Counted from the stretch's first letter, positions 1 through 8,952 are shown. The stretch is 64,000 bases of DNA from Myxococcus eversor (GCF_010894455.1 NZ_JAAIXY010000009.1:62001-126000); one strand, 5' to 3'. The notes: generated from the letters alone by a model not told the origin. Numbers and translations are program-made.

Positions 1-392
1 ATGACCTCCGTGTCCGCGTCCGACTGGAAGATGGCTCCGTCGGCCTCCAGCTTCTCCTTCAGCGCTCCCGCGTTCACCAGGTTGCCATTGTGTGCGACGG
101 CGACCTGTCCTCCCGCGTACGCCACGAAGAGCGGCTGAGCGTTCTTGAGCTGGCTGCCACCGGCCGTCGAGTACCGCACGTGGCCGATGGCCGACTGGCC
201 AGGCAGGCCGGCGAGCACCGGCGCGTCGAAGATATCCGCCACCAACCCCATCTGACGGTGCGCCCGAAGACCGTGGCCGTCGGAAGCGACGATGCCAGCG
301 GACTCCTGACCGCGGTGCTGCAGGGCGTGCAGCCCCAGGTACGTCAGGTTAGAGGCCTCGGCGTGTCCCGTGATTCCGAAGATGCCGCACAT
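1..392 (-). CDS. purF: Amidophosphoribosyltransferase PurF, N-terminal part (runs off the window)
   Basis: First enzyme of de novo purine synthesis; it moves glutamine amide nitrogen onto PRPP in the cytoplasm. Only the glutamine amidohydrolase (class II, Ntn) end is present: the protein opens [14 protein letters not shown], so Cys2 is the N-terminal nucleophile once Met is removed. It continues through the [19 protein letters not shown] and AHNGNLVN motifs that build the glutamine site, all typical of PurF. The start ATG (390-392) has an AAGGAG Shine-Dalgarno sequence about 14 bases upstream. The reading frame stays open to base 1, so the phosphoribosyltransferase half lies outside. The ceramidase-like gene diverges from it, with 144 bases between them. 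Confidence 0.93.
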   Translation of the reverse strand, partial: MCGIFGITGHAEASNLTYLGLHALQHRGQESAGIVASDGHGLRAHRQMGLVADIFDAPVLAGLPGQSAIGHVRYSTAGGSQLKNAQPLFVAYAGGQVAVAHNGNLVNAGALKEKLEADGAIFQSDADTEV

Positions 393-536
393 GGCGCGGT
401 GCCTTACTCCTTTCGGGCGGTGAGCGGAACAGGAACGCATGCCCCTCTGGTGGGTATTCCACCCGCCACCGGAGTCGGCTCATGTGGGCACACGAGCCTC
501 GCGGTGCGTGCACCGTCCCGTTAGTCTGGCCACCGC

Positions 537-1847
537 ATGGCTTCTCCGCGACGAGCCTCCTGGCGTTCCCTGTTTCCCCTGGTCCTGCTCACCGTGGGTG
601 CCGCTTATTCATTGGGTTCGTGGAACTGGTGCGGCACCTGGGAGCAGCGCGCGCCAGTGCTGCTGTCTCACGTGAAAGCAGAAGGCGCGTTGCGCGCGGG
701 CGCGGCGAAGGTGGCGCTGGTGCCGCCGTTTCCGGTGGTGGTGGCCGGCTACCCGCCGCCGCGTCCGGATGCGAGCCAGTCCGACCCGCCGCTCCACGCT
801 CGCGCGGTGGTGCTGGAGTCCGGGGGCACTCGCGTGGGGCTGGTGTCGCTCGAGCTGATGTTCGTCACGGATGTGGTGACCGCGAAGGTGCGCGAGCGCG
901 CGCTGGCCGCCGGGCTCCAGGACGTGCTGGTGCTCGCCACTCACACGCACTCCTCGCTGGGAGGCTATGACAGCCGGCTGGTGTCCCAGCTCGTCGGGAC
1001 GGGGCGCTACCGCGAGGACTCGCTGGAGTCGGTCGCCGCCGCCGCGAGCGCCGCGCTGCGACAGGCGGGGGCCGCGCTCACCGACGTGACACTGGAGTTG
1101 GGTGAGGCCAAGGAGCCTTCCTTCGTCTACACGCGCAGCGGTGGCACCGCGCCGGATGGAACGCTGACTCGCGCGGTGCTGCGCGGCGCCCAGGCACCCG
1201 TGGCGGAGCTGCTCTTCTTCGCCGCGCACCCGACGATGGTGCCCCGGCAGCGCGCGTATGTGGACCCTGACTATCCGGGGCGACTCAGCTCGCTGCGCGA
1301 GGCAGAGGGCAGCGGCGTGACGCTGCTGTTGCAGGGCACGGTGGGCAATGCCTCGGTGGCGTTCTCGGAAGGACAGGGACTGGAGCGCGTGTCCGCCTTC
1401 GCGCGCGCCTTGTCGGACCTGGCGGGCAAGGCGACCCCGGCCCCCGTGGGGCCTTCGGTCCGACTGTCGCTGGCGCGCGCGGAGGCGGCGATGCCTCGGC
1501 CGGATGCGTCGCGGCTGGTGCCCTCGTTCACTCGCGCCGCGGGCGACAACATGCTGTGTGGCTCCTCGGCGCGCGTGGCGGAAGTGGCGGCGCTGGTGCT
1601 GGGGCCGCTGGAGCTGGTGACGGTGCCGGGCGAGCCCACTGTCGACGCGGGCGCGGAGCTGGTGCGGCGCACCGGGGCCTCGGGCGTGCTGGGGCTCGCC
1701 GGTGGGTACGTGGGTTATGTGGAGACCCCGGCGTTGGTGAACCTGGGCGGCGGTGAGTCGCGGCGGCAGTACTTCGGTCCCGCGCTGCTGGAGCGGTTGG
1801 GCGAAGCGGCGGAGCTGGCGGCCAGCACGGCGGGATTCACGCGCTGA
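537..1847 (+). CDS. Neutral/alkaline non-lysosomal ceramidase-family protein (short form)
   Basis: A 436-residue protein with one N-terminal hydrophobic segment (about residues 10-30), so it is membrane-anchored or exported. Landmarks of the neutral ceramidase family occur in order: THTHS at about 135-139, the FAAHPT histidine near 228, PGE at 364-366 and GGYVGYVETP at 389-398. In characterised ceramidases the equivalent His, His, Glu and Tyr bind zinc. Known members hydrolyse the amide bond of ceramide, and most are 650-750 residues long; this one lacks the C-terminal immunoglobulin-like part. The family is inferred from motifs and the substrate is not certain: it could act on another N-acyl lipid. 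It stands alone and diverges from purF. Confidence 0.72.
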   Translation: MASPRRASWRSLFPLVLLTVGAAYSLGSWNWCGTWEQRAPVLLSHVKAEGALRAGAAKVALVPPFPVVVAGYPPPRPDASQSDPPLHARAVVLESGGTRVGLVSLELMFVTDVVTAKVRERALAAGLQDVLVLATHTHSSLGGYDSRLVSQLVGTGRYREDSLESVAAAASAALRQAGAALTDVTLELGEAKEPSFVYTRSGGTAPDGTLTRAVLRGAQAPVAELLFFAAHPTMVPRQRAYVDPDYPGRLSSLREAEGSGVTLLLQGTVGNASVAFSEGQGLERVSAFARALSDLAGKATPAPVGPSVRLSLARAEAAMPRPDASRLVPSFTRAAGDNMLCGSSARVAEVAALVLGPLELVTVPGEPTVDAGAELVRRTGASGVLGLAGGYVGYVETPALVNLGGGESRRQYFGPALLERLGEAAELAASTAGFTR

Positions 1848-1869
1848 TGCGGCGGCTGCCCGGTGGCCT

Positions 1870-1889
1870 TGCTCGGATTTCGCCGAGCA
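1870..1889 (+). terminator. Hairpin after the ceramidase-like gene
   Basis: Inverted repeat TGCTCGG / CCGAGCA with a six-base loop, 22 bases after the stop codon. There is no T-run, as is usual for hairpins in such G+C-rich DNA. A probable transcription end. Confidence 0.5.
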
Positions 1890-2051
1890 GCGGTGCCCAC
1901 GTGGGCCTCTGCCCCGGGTGCGCCGCGCGAGGCATTTCCTTGGCGGGTGTCCCGGCGGAGGTGTCGGGTCATCCTGGGGCGACTTGGACCTTGGATTGAC
2001 AGTCGTCGCGTGGGTGGCCTGAAGTTTCGTCTTGGGGAGTGCGCCATCGTC

Positions 2052-2723
2052 ATGAAGACCTGCTGTCTGATTGCCTCGTTCGCCGTGGGCCTCGTCGGGA
2101 TGCCGGCGTCGGGTCAGCACCTCCCCGAATCGGAGCGCGCGGTAGAGGGGCCTTCCGTGCCGCCCCCGCTCATCTCCGTCCCGGACGACGTGGTCGAGGC
2201 GCCTGGCTGGCCTCCACCTTCCGTCACCCGGCCCGCCACGCGGCGGTATCGACGCGGCGCGCACATCCCGCTGGGACTTCTTCTCGGGGGTGGAGGGATG
2301 CTCGTGGGCGGGATGGGGGGATACTTCCTGGGCAGCTCGGTGACGGGCTGTGACAACGGCTCTTCTTGTGAGCGCGAGACGGGGCTCACGCTGTCGGTGG
2401 GCGTGGGCATGGCGCTGGGCGTGGCCTCGGGCGTCTACCTCACGGGCCAGTGGCTCGGCGGGGAGGGCGGCTTCGGCTACACCCTGCTGGGCGCCGCGTT
2501 GGGGGCGGTGCCCTCGGCGCTGATGCTGAGCAGCGACAGTGATGACGTCGCCGTGCTGGGGGGCTTCGCCCTGCTCGTGACGCCCTTTGTCGGGGCGCTC
2601 TTCGGCTTCGGCCTCTCCCACTCCGCCACCGTGCGCGCATCCATGTCCCAGGCCGTGGTGGTTCCGACGGTGGGCCGCACGCGGGACGGAAGTCTCGTCA
2701 CCGGGCTGGCGGGACGGTTCTGA
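2052..2723 (+). CDS. Exported membrane protein of unknown function
   Basis: A 223-residue protein that I do not recognise. It starts MKTCCLIASFAVGL with a signal peptide ending near PASGQ, followed by a Pro-rich stretch. Four Gly/Ala/Leu-rich hydrophobic segments follow (roughly 78-98, 115-135, 140-165 and 170-195). Two Cys residues in TGCDNGSSCE could form a disulphide between the first two segments. The ATG at 2052 was chosen because a signal peptide begins there and GGGGAG lies about 12 bases upstream; the frame is open further upstream but without a better start. Similar glycine-rich membrane proteins are common in myxobacteria. Function unknown. Confidence 0.7.
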   Translation: MKTCCLIASFAVGLVGMPASGQHLPESERAVEGPSVPPPLISVPDDVVEAPGWPPPSVTRPATRRYRRGAHIPLGLLLGGGGMLVGGMGGYFLGSSVTGCDNGSSCERETGLTLSVGVGMALGVASGVYLTGQWLGGEGGFGYTLLGAALGAVPSALMLSSDSDDVAVLGGFALLVTPFVGALFGFGLSHSATVRASMSQAVVVPTVGRTRDGSLVTGLAGRF

Positions 2724-2814
2724 ACGTCCTGCGTTGGACGGCGCGACACGGGTGATGGCATGGCCGGGGCCGCTTGACGGAGACTTGGGCTCTCTTCCTC
2801 ACCGTGGAGCGCCC

Positions 2815-3603
2815 ATGAGCCCATCGGACCCTCGAATCTCCCTGGAAGTGCGTGGTCACCTCGGCCTCATCGGCATCCACCGTCCGGAGAAGCGCAACGC
2901 GTTCGACGTCGGCATGCTGCGGGGACTGTCCTCCGCGGTGACAGAGGCGGACCGTCATCCGGACGTGCGGTGCATGGTCATCTTCGCGGTGGGCGACCAC
3001 TTCTCCGCGGGCCTGGACCTGGCGAGCGTCGCGCCCGCGCTCGCCAGCGGGGAGCCGCTCTACACCGAGGGCTTCATCGACCCGTGGGGCATCCAGGGGG
3101 CGCTGCGGACCAAGCCCCTCGTCGTCGCCGTCCAGGGCCTGTGCCTCACGCTGTCCATCGAGCTCATCCTCGCGGCGGACATCGCGGTGGCCTCCGAGGA
3201 CGCGCGCTTCGGACAGATTGAAATCAAGCGTGGCATCTTCCCGTTCGGCGGCGCCACCCTGCGCTTCCCGCAGCGCGCGGGCTGGGGCAATGCCATGCGC
3301 TGGCTGCTCACCGGTGACGAGTTCGACGCGCGCGAGGCGTACCGGATGGGACTGGTGCAGGAAGTGGTGGAGCGCGGCCGTCACCTGGAGCGCGCGCTGG
3401 CCCTGGCGGAGACGGTGGCGAAGCAGGCGCCCCTGGGTGTCCAGGCGACGCTCACGTCCGCGCGACAGGCGGTGCACGAAGGGCCCGAGGCGGCGGCGCG
3501 CGCACTGCTGCCTCGATTGCTGGAGCTGGTGGGAACGGAGGACGCCGCCGAGGGCGTCCAGTCCTTCCTGGAGCGCCGCGAGGCCCGCTTCACCGGCAAG
3601 TGA
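2815..3603 (+). CDS. Crotonase / enoyl-CoA hydratase family protein
   Basis: A 262-residue cytoplasmic enzyme of the crotonase superfamily, which stabilises an enolate of an acyl-CoA thioester. The first oxyanion-hole segment is HFSAGLDLAS (about 61-70). Two acidic residues lie where enoyl-CoA hydratase carries its catalytic pair: the Glu of SIELILAADIAV and the Glu of QIEIKRG. The usual GGGCE loop reads TLSIE, a variant of a known subgroup often annotated only as crotonase/enoyl-CoA hydratase. The C-terminal trimerisation helix looks complete. The start at 2815 gives the usual family length. No beta-oxidation partner is adjacent, so the substrate cannot be told. Confidence 0.85.
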   Translation: MSPSDPRISLEVRGHLGLIGIHRPEKRNAFDVGMLRGLSSAVTEADRHPDVRCMVIFAVGDHFSAGLDLASVAPALASGEPLYTEGFIDPWGIQGALRTKPLVVAVQGLCLTLSIELILAADIAVASEDARFGQIEIKRGIFPFGGATLRFPQRAGWGNAMRWLLTGDEFDAREAYRMGLVQEVVERGRHLERALALAETVAKQAPLGVQATLTSARQAVHEGPEAAARALLPRLLELVGTEDAAEGVQSFLERREARFTGK

Positions 3604-3693
3604 GGCGGCCCCCGGTGGTTTTTCGCACAGCCCTGATGGCCCCTGTCACCCTGGGCTTGGTCAGTGGATGCGACTAGGGTTGGTGTCCAAGTC

Positions 3694-5019
3694 ATGTACC
3701 TGACGAAATTCTCCATCGATAACGTCCTGGCGATTCGGACACTGGCTTGGGAGATCTCGCCCGAGCAGGCCCCAGGGTGGCACGTCATCCTGGGGGATAA
3801 CGGCTCCGGGAAGTCTTCGGTCCTCCGCGCCATCGCCCTGGCACTCGTGGGGCCCGACGAGGCCATGGCGCTGTTGGAGGACTGGGCCCAGTGGAGGCAC
3901 CAAGGTGTCGACGGTTTTGTGCGGCTGCGGCTCACGCCCGACGCACGGCTCGACAAGCTGCCCGGGCAAATGAAGGCGAGCATCAAGGCTCCGTTGCGAG
4001 TCGATGTGAAGGTCGGTGACGTCCAGCGGCGGGGAGTCCGCCCTGAAGCGCTTCACCCTCGTGAGCCGCACACTCCCGGCCCTGGCTCTCGGGTCGACCC
4101 TGAAGCTCATGTCTGGAGCAGTGGCGCGGGATGGTTCTCCGCGTCGTATGGCCCTTTCCGCCGCTTCACGGGGGGCGACGCCACCTACGAGAAGCTGTTC
4201 ACGACCCACTCGCGACTGGCCCGCCATCTGTCCGTCTTCGACGAGAGCGTCGCGTTGACGGAAGGCTTGAAGTGGCTTCAGCAGCTCAAGTTCAAGCAGC
4301 ACGAGGATGACCCAGAAGGGGACCTGCTCGACCCGCTTACCCAGTTCATCAATCAGCCTGACTTCCTTCCACATCAGGCTCGCTTGAAGGACGTCACCTC
4401 GCGGGAAGTGCTCTTTGTCGACGGCAATGGCCATCAGATTCCCGTCGAGGCGCTGAGCGATGGCTATCGCTCCATCTTGAGCATGACCTTCGAGCTCATC
4501 CGACAGCTCGCGGCGGCCTACGGCGCCAAGAAGGTCTTCCACCCCAAGGACCCCACGCGCGTGGACGTGCCGGGTGTCGTGCTCATCGATGAAGTGGATG
4601 CCCACCTGCATCCGACGTGGCAGCGGAACGTGGGGCCCTGGTTCCGGAAGCACTTCCCGAAGATGCAGTTCATCGTCACCACGCACAGCCCCCTGGTCTG
4701 CCAGGCCGCGGACGAAGGGACCATCTGGCGTCTGCCGAGCCCGGGGTCGGACGAAGTGGCCAGGCAGGTGACGGGCGTCGAGCGCGACCGGCTCGTCTTT
4801 GGAAACGTGCTGGATGCCTATGGGACGGGCGTCTTCGGGCAGGGCGTCACCCGCTCCGAGCGGTCGAAGGCGCGTGTGCATCGTCTGGCCGAGCTGAACA
4901 TGAAGGAGATTCGAAAGGGCCTGAGTGCCGCCGAGCGCAAGGAGCAGGCGGGGCTGCGGGCCAGCCAGCCGACCACGGCGATGACGGTTCACGAGTCGGA
5001 GGATTGGGGCGGGGCGTGA
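3694..5019 (+). CDS. ptuA: PtuA-like AAA/SMC-type ATPase of a Septu anti-phage system
   Basis: A 441-residue ABC/SMC-fold ATPase. Walker A is GDNGSGKSS (34-42), the signature-like helix is LSDGYRS (254-260), Walker B is VVLIDEVDAHLHP (295-307) and the H-loop is TTHSP (329-333). This is the OLD/RecF-like layout of PtuA. The next gene encodes an HNH nuclease and overlaps it by GTGA, which is the two-gene Septu architecture; in Septu both proteins are needed to restrict phage. The ATG at 3694 puts the first beta strand (MYLTKFSIDNVL) at residue 1, as in relatives; an in-frame GTG at 3664 is possible. Bases about 4021-4111 show coding bias in the +1 frame instead, which suggests two compensating indels. 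The ATPase motifs lie outside that stretch. Confidence 0.83.
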   Translation: MYLTKFSIDNVLAIRTLAWEISPEQAPGWHVILGDNGSGKSSVLRAIALALVGPDEAMALLEDWAQWRHQGVDGFVRLRLTPDARLDKLPGQMKASIKAPLRVDVKVGDVQRRGVRPEALHPREPHTPGPGSRVDPEAHVWSSGAGWFSASYGPFRRFTGGDATYEKLFTTHSRLARHLSVFDESVALTEGLKWLQQLKFKQHEDDPEGDLLDPLTQFINQPDFLPHQARLKDVTSREVLFVDGNGHQIPVEALSDGYRSILSMTFELIRQLAAAYGAKKVFHPKDPTRVDVPGVVLIDEVDAHLHPTWQRNVGPWFRKHFPKMQFIVTTHSPLVCQAADEGTIWRLPSPGSDEVARQVTGVERDRLVFGNVLDAYGTGVFGQGVTRSERSKARVHRLAELNMKEIRKGLSAAERKEQAGLRASQPTTAMTVHESEDWGGA

Positions 5020-5822
5020 TTCGATTGCCGGAGAAGGCGTTGCCGGAGGCCGTGGGGAGGCAGCTCGAACGTTGGCAGGCGGAGGTGGATGCCCTCGGGA
5101 GTCACGCCGAGCAGGTCGCCGCCGCGAAGAAGCGCTTCCACCAGCGCAATACGCCGCGAAACAGGACCTTCGTCGCGGTCCGTCGGCATCTCCTGAAGCT
5201 GTGCTCGGGAGCCATGCGCTGTGGGTACTGCGAGGACTCCGCGGCCGACGCGGTCGAGCACATCTGGCCCAAGGACCTCTATCCGGAATGGGTCTTCGCG
5301 TGGCGCAATTACCTCTATGCCTGCCGACCCTGCAACGGTCCCAAGAGCAACCGGTTCGCCGTGTTCCCTCCGCGTGGGCGCAAGGTGCTCGAGGTCGGCC
5401 GGACACATCGGCTCCTCGGCAAGCGCCCGCCGCCGGGAGAGTCCGTGTTCATCGACCCTCGGAGCGAGGACCCGATGGAGCTCCTGGACCTCGACCTGAG
5501 AGGCACCTTCCACTTCGTGCCACGGGCGCCCAAGGGAACGAGAGGGTACGCGCGAGCGGACTACACACTGAACGTCCTGCGACTCAACCGTGAGGTGCTG
5601 GTGGAAGCCAGGAAGGATGCGTTCGCGTCATACCGGGCGCGCCTCGTGGAGTACGTGTGGCTGAGGGTGCGGCGTGCTCCGGCGAAGGCCTTGCGGCTGC
5701 GCGTGCACGCCATCCAACGCGCTCCACATCCCACGGTGTGGCGGGAGATGCAGCGCTCGTGGCGGGACGTCGAGGAACTCCAGAAGCTGTTCCGAAAGGC
5801 GCCCGAGGCCCTCGAGTGGTGA
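5016..5822 (+). CDS. ptuB: PtuB-like HNH endonuclease of a Septu anti-phage system
   Basis: A 268-residue nuclease that starts at a GTG overlapping the ptuA stop (GTGA), so the two are probably translationally coupled. The HNH motif is complete: C69-x2-C72, E81-H82 in EHIWPKDLYP, N98 in WRNYLYAC, and C103-x2-C106-N107 leading to K110. The paired CxxC motifs hold a structural zinc. An N-terminal helical arm (about 1-60) and a C-terminal Arg-rich helical region (about 190-268) flank the nuclease. In Septu, PtuB is the effector and PtuA the sensor or regulator. The gene ends 21 bases from the convergent yhbY gene, so the island is just these two genes. Confidence 0.83.
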   Translation: MIRLPEKALPEAVGRQLERWQAEVDALGSHAEQVAAAKKRFHQRNTPRNRTFVAVRRHLLKLCSGAMRCGYCEDSAADAVEHIWPKDLYPEWVFAWRNYLYACRPCNGPKSNRFAVFPPRGRKVLEVGRTHRLLGKRPPPGESVFIDPRSEDPMELLDLDLRGTFHFVPRAPKGTRGYARADYTLNVLRLNREVLVEARKDAFASYRARLVEYVWLRVRRAPAKALRLRVHAIQRAPHPTVWREMQRSWRDVEELQKLFRKAPEALEW

Positions 5823-5843
5823 GGCGGCCCCGGGCGCGGTCCG

Positions 5844-6134
5844 TCAGAGCTTCTCGAACTTGGACTTCTCCTTGCGCTTCTTGAAGAAGAGGGCGGTGCG
5901 GCCCAGGAGCTGGGCCTGCTCGGCGCCCGTTCCCTCGGCGATGCGCGCGGCGGCTTCCTGACGCGTCTCAGGGCCCTCGTTGAGCTTCACCTTGATGAGC
6001 TCGTGGTCATGCAGCGCCTGCTCGACGGCGGCGATGACGCCCTCGGTGACACCGGATTGACCGACGATGACCACCGGCTCCAAGTGGTGTCCGAGCGCGC
6101 GCAGTTGGCGGCGTTGCTTCCCGGTGAGCGGCAC
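5844..6134 (-). CDS. yhbY: YhbY-family (CRM domain) ribosome-associated RNA-binding protein
   Basis: A 96-residue protein that is a single CRM domain from end to end. MPLTGKQRRQLRALGHHLEPVV is the classic YhbY opening, followed by the GQSG loop of the RNA-binding surface and a basic tail. E. coli YhbY binds pre-50S ribosomal particles, and a role in large-subunit assembly is the family expectation. The start is a GTG at 6132-6134. It is convergent with ptuB and is followed closely by the J-domain gene upstream on the same strand. Confidence 0.88.
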   Translation of the reverse strand: MPLTGKQRRQLRALGHHLEPVVIVGQSGVTEGVIAAVEQALHDHELIKVKLNEGPETRQEAAARIAEGTGAEQAQLLGRTALFFKKRKEKSKFEKL

Positions 6135-6196
6135 GTTGCAAACTCCTTCGATACGTCCGGCGGGGCCCCAGGCCCCTCCCGGATGGGGGGCGCACC

Positions 6197-7246
6197 CTAC
6201 TTCTTCTGGGCCGCCATGCGAATCTCCCGCTGCGCGTCGATGTGGTCCGGCTGAAGCTCCACTGTCCGCTTGAAGTGCTTGAGCGAACCGGGAGCGTCCC
6301 CCGACAGCTTCGCAATCACCCCGAGGAAGTAGTGCGCCGGCGCACAGCGCTCATTGCGCTTGATGGCGTTCTGGATTTCCCGGGACGCCTCCGGCTGCGC
6401 CGCCTTCTTGTCCGTCGCCGTGAAGAAGCGCGCGTAGCCTCGCCACGCGTAGAACTCCGCCTCCTCCGCGTTGAGCTGGATGGCCTCGTTCAGCATCTTC
6501 ACCGCTTCGGGGAACTTGCGCGCCTTCACGAGGATGCACGCCTTCTGGAACAGCTCCTCGGCCTGGAGGATGGCGTTGATGTCGACTTCCGCCCCGCCGC
6601 CGCCGCTCTTGAGCTCCTCCAGATAGGACGCGCGGCTCTTGTCGTCGGACAGCGTCCGGTAGGCATCGCCGATGTAGGCGAACACCTCGGCCTTGAGCTT
6701 CTCCAGTTCCGGCGGCGCGCCCTGCGGCAGCGTGTCCGGGTGGTAGAGCTTGGCGAGCCGGAAGTAGGCGACCTTGACCGCGCTGGAGTCCGCCTGCTCC
6801 GCCAATCCCAGCCGCTGGAAGTGGTTCTGCTGCTTGAGCGCCATCACGAGCTGACGCAGCGACGGAATCTCGTCGGAGCCCGGCGCATTGGCGGTGACGG
6901 TGGGCGGCGCCCCACCCGTGGCTGGACCGACTGTCGGAGGGCCGGCTGGCCGGGGCGCTGCTCCCGGGGGATTGCCAGGGCGGGCGGCTCCAGGCGCGGC
7001 GGCGGCTCCGGGAGGATTGCCGGGGCGAGCGGCTCCAGGAGCGGCGGTGGCTGCTCCGGGAGGATTGCCAGGACGTGCGGCTCCGGCGGCGGTCGCCACT
7101 CCGGGCGGATTGCCGGGACGCGCGGCTCCGGCGGCCACTCCGGGCGGATTGCCGGGGGCTGCTCCCGGGGCGGGGCGGGGTGCTCCGGCGGGAGCCGTGC
7201 CAACGCCGGGCGGATTGCCGGGGGCCGCTCCCGTGGCGGGGCCCGT
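6197..7246 (-). CDS. J-domain and TPR C-terminal half of a DUF4388 protein (separated by frameshift)
   Basis: This frame encodes the C-terminal half of the gene that begins at 8952. In order it holds Pro/Gly-rich GNPPG repeats, a J domain ([20 protein letters not shown], then YHPD carrying the HPD tripeptide), and TPR-like helices to the stop. J domains stimulate the ATPase of DnaK-type Hsp70s; with a DUF4388 module in front, this is a myxobacterial regulatory protein rather than a general chaperone. The frame here is two steps away from the N-terminal frame. A third frame between about 7247 and 7320 carries a sensible linker ([20 protein letters not shown]). Removing one base near 7315-7326 and one from the GGGG run at 7238-7241 would rejoin all three. 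Either the sequence has two insertion errors or the gene is broken. Confidence 0.72.
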   Translation of the reverse strand, partial: TGPATGAAPGNPPGVGTAPAGAPRPAPGAAPGNPPGVAAGAARPGNPPGVATAAGAARPGNPPGAATAAPGAARPGNPPGAAAAPGAARPGNPPGAAPRPAGPPTVGPATGGAPPTVTANAPGSDEIPSLRQLVMALKQQNHFQRLGLAEQADSSAVKVAYFRLAKLYHPDTLPQGAPPELEKLKAEVFAYIGDAYRTLSDDKSRASYLEELKSGGGGAEVDINAILQAEELFQKACILVKARKFPEAVKMLNEAIQLNAEEAEFYAWRGYARFFTATDKKAAQPEASREIQNAIKRNERCAPAHYFLGVIAKLSGDAPGSLKHFKRTVELQPDHIDAQREIRMAAQKK

Positions 7247-8952
7247 TCTGGGAGAACGTGTCGAACTGCACCTTGCCGTCCTGGCCCACGTAGAGGTTGG
7301 GCAGGTCGCCCACGTGCCGCCGCGCCAGGCGCGGGCTGTGGGCTCGCGGCGGTGGCACCGGGAGTCGGGGCCGCGGGACGTGGGCCCGCGCTGGTGGGCG
7401 ACACCGCGGCGAAGGACACCGCGTCCAGCTCCCGGAGGAGGAACGCGATGCGCAGCAGGTGGTCGGCGTCCTGCGGAAAGTCGGTGAGGAGCTGGTTCAC
7501 CGAGCGCACGCCGTCGATGACGGTGAGGGCCCTGACTTCGTGCGGCGTGAGGCGCAGGTCGCTCGCGGCCACCATGCCCCCCGCCTTCATGATGGGGAGC
7601 TGGAGCACCGGCATCAGCCGGCGTTTGATATCCGTGGACGGCATGCGGCGCACGGTGTCGCTGAGCACGGCCCACCGGTTGCCCAGCGGCATGGACTTGT
7701 TGCCCGCCAGCTCACGGACCTCGAAGGTGAACGTGCCCGCTTCGGCGCGCAGCCCCTTGAACAGGATGCTGGAAGCCCGCTGCGCCAGGATGGCGAAGGC
7801 GCTGGCGGGTTGCAGCAGGCCCAGGCCGAAGAGCGCCGCGAGCAGGTCGCCACCGAAGCGCTCCTTCGCTGACTCGGCCTGCTGGAGCTGCTCGGGGTTG
7901 AGCAGCTTCGCGCCCATCAGCGAGGTGCCCAGCGCGTCCTCGGCATGCGTCGAGTCGACGTACTCCGGGTTGCCCTTGCGGAAGTGAATCAGGGTGACGC
8001 GGTCGGAGAGCGTGAGCGTGAGCAGCCCCGTGAGCTCCGCGGAGGCCATTCGCCCGTAGAGGTTCAGCGGCGAGGTCTGCTCCAACTGCCCCCGGGCCGG
8101 CACCGCGTAGCCCGAGGCCTCCGTCACGACGGCGGCGTGGCTCCCTGACTGCGGGGAACCGGGCGCCCTGGCGGGAGGTGCTCCCACGTTGGTGGCTCCC
8201 GCTGGCGGTGCGACTCCTCCAGGGGCTTGCGGCGCCCCGGCGGGACGCGCGACAGCGGCGGGTGCGCCGGCTTGCGGTGCGACTCCTCCGGGTGCTTGGG
8301 GCGCCCCGGCGGGACGCGCGGCGGCTCCTGCTTGCGGCGCGACGCCCGCTCCGGGTGCCGTCGCTGGCCTTCCTGGCGCCGAGGCGACTCCGGGGGCCGT
8401 GGCGACTCCGGGTGCTGGACGCGCGGCGACGTTGGGGGCTCCGGGCACGGCCCCCGGGACGCCGGGGCGCGCACCCTGCTGTGCGGCCATGGGGTTGCCA
8501 GGGACGCGAGGATCTCCAGGACGTGTCCCGGGCCCCGCCATCGGAGCAGCCCCTGGCCCGGGTCTCGCGACAGCACCGGGACCGGCCATGGGTGCGCCAC
8601 CGGGATTCGCACCGGGACCGGCCGTGGGCATGCCGCCGGGATTCGCGCCGGGACCCGCCACGGGTGCTCCGCCGTCGGCTCCGGTCCATTGGCTTTGACC
8701 GATGGCGGGCGCGCTCCCGGCGCCCCGGGGCACGTCGGGCGCCCCGTCACCCCAGAGCTCCCGGGGGAAGGTGTCGCGGGCCTCCGGGAAGCGCCAGGGG
8801 AAGGCGAAGTTGATGCCGTCCTCGGAGACCTGGAGCTTCCCCTTGATGGAGCCGCTGTCGATGAGCAGCTCGATGGTCGGCAGGGTGAGGGGCCCCCACA
8901 GGGTGCCCCTGTCGTTGCGAACCCAGTACTGACGGACGTCACCCTCCGCCAT
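6844..8952 (-). CDS. GYF-like / DUF4388 N-terminal part of a J-domain protein (frameshifted)
   Basis: As it stands this frame gives 702 residues, but only the first 540 or so look real. Residues 7-55 ([20 protein letters not shown]) resemble a GYF-type domain. Next comes a low-complexity Pro/Gly/Ala linker of about 210 residues. A DUF4388 (PATAN-like) module follows, beginning [18 protein letters not shown]; such modules occur in myxobacterial gliding and signalling proteins. Past position 7320 the frame turns into Pro/Arg-rich nonsense, while the expected linker and J domain continue in other frames (see the entry ending at 6197). The start ATG at 8952 is followed directly by [10 protein letters not shown]. 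It is transcribed towards yhbY. Predicted to be cytoplasmic. Confidence 0.7.
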   Translation of the reverse strand: MAEGDVRQYWVRNDRGTLWGPLTLPTIELLIDSGSIKGKLQVSEDGINFAFPWRFPEARDTFPRELWGDGAPDVPRGAGSAPAIGQSQWTGADGGAPVAGPGANPGGMPTAGPGANPGGAPMAGPGAVARPGPGAAPMAGPGTRPGDPRVPGNPMAAQQGARPGVPGAVPGAPNVAARPAPGVATAPGVASAPGRPATAPGAGVAPQAGAAARPAGAPQAPGGVAPQAGAPAAVARPAGAPQAPGGVAPPAGATNVGAPPARAPGSPQSGSHAAVVTEASGYAVPARGQLEQTSPLNLYGRMASAELTGLLTLTLSDRVTLIHFRKGNPEYVDSTHAEDALGTSLMGAKLLNPEQLQQAESAKERFGGDLLAALFGLGLLQPASAFAILAQRASSILFKGLRAEAGTFTFEVRELAGNKSMPLGNRWAVLSDTVRRMPSTDIKRRLMPVLQLPIMKAGGMVAASDLRLTPHEVRALTVIDGVRSVNQLLTDFPQDADHLLRIAFLLRELDAVSFAAVSPTSAGPRPAAPTPGATAASPQPAPGAAARGRPAQPLRGPGRQGAVRHVLPERAPPRERPPAIRPALARLPPEHPAPPREQPPAIRPEWPPEPRVPAIRPEWRPPPEPHVLAILPEQPPPLLEPLAPAILPEPPPRLEPPALAIPREQRPGQPALRQSVQPRVGRRPPSPPMRRAPTRFRRCVSS

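Noticed and set aside
1996..2024. TTGACA before the 223-residue membrane protein
   Set aside because: The -35 hexamer is perfect but no acceptable -10 lies 16-19 bases away (best match three of six).
609..2621. Long minus-strand open frame of 670 codons opposite the ceramidase-like and small membrane protein genes
   Set aside because: It is a mirror of the plus-strand genes: Arg/His/Pro-rich with no domain, and the plus strand has the motifs and the signal peptides.
3661..5406. Minus-strand open frame of 581 codons opposite ptuA and ptuB
   Set aside because: Low-complexity Arg/Pro/His composition; the plus strand carries Walker A, Walker B and the HNH motif.
8200..8690. Repeated Gly/Pro/Ala codons that look like a repeat array or CRISPR-like spacing
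   Set aside because: They are irregular in-frame coding repeats of a low-complexity linker, without direct repeats of fixed length or unique spacers.
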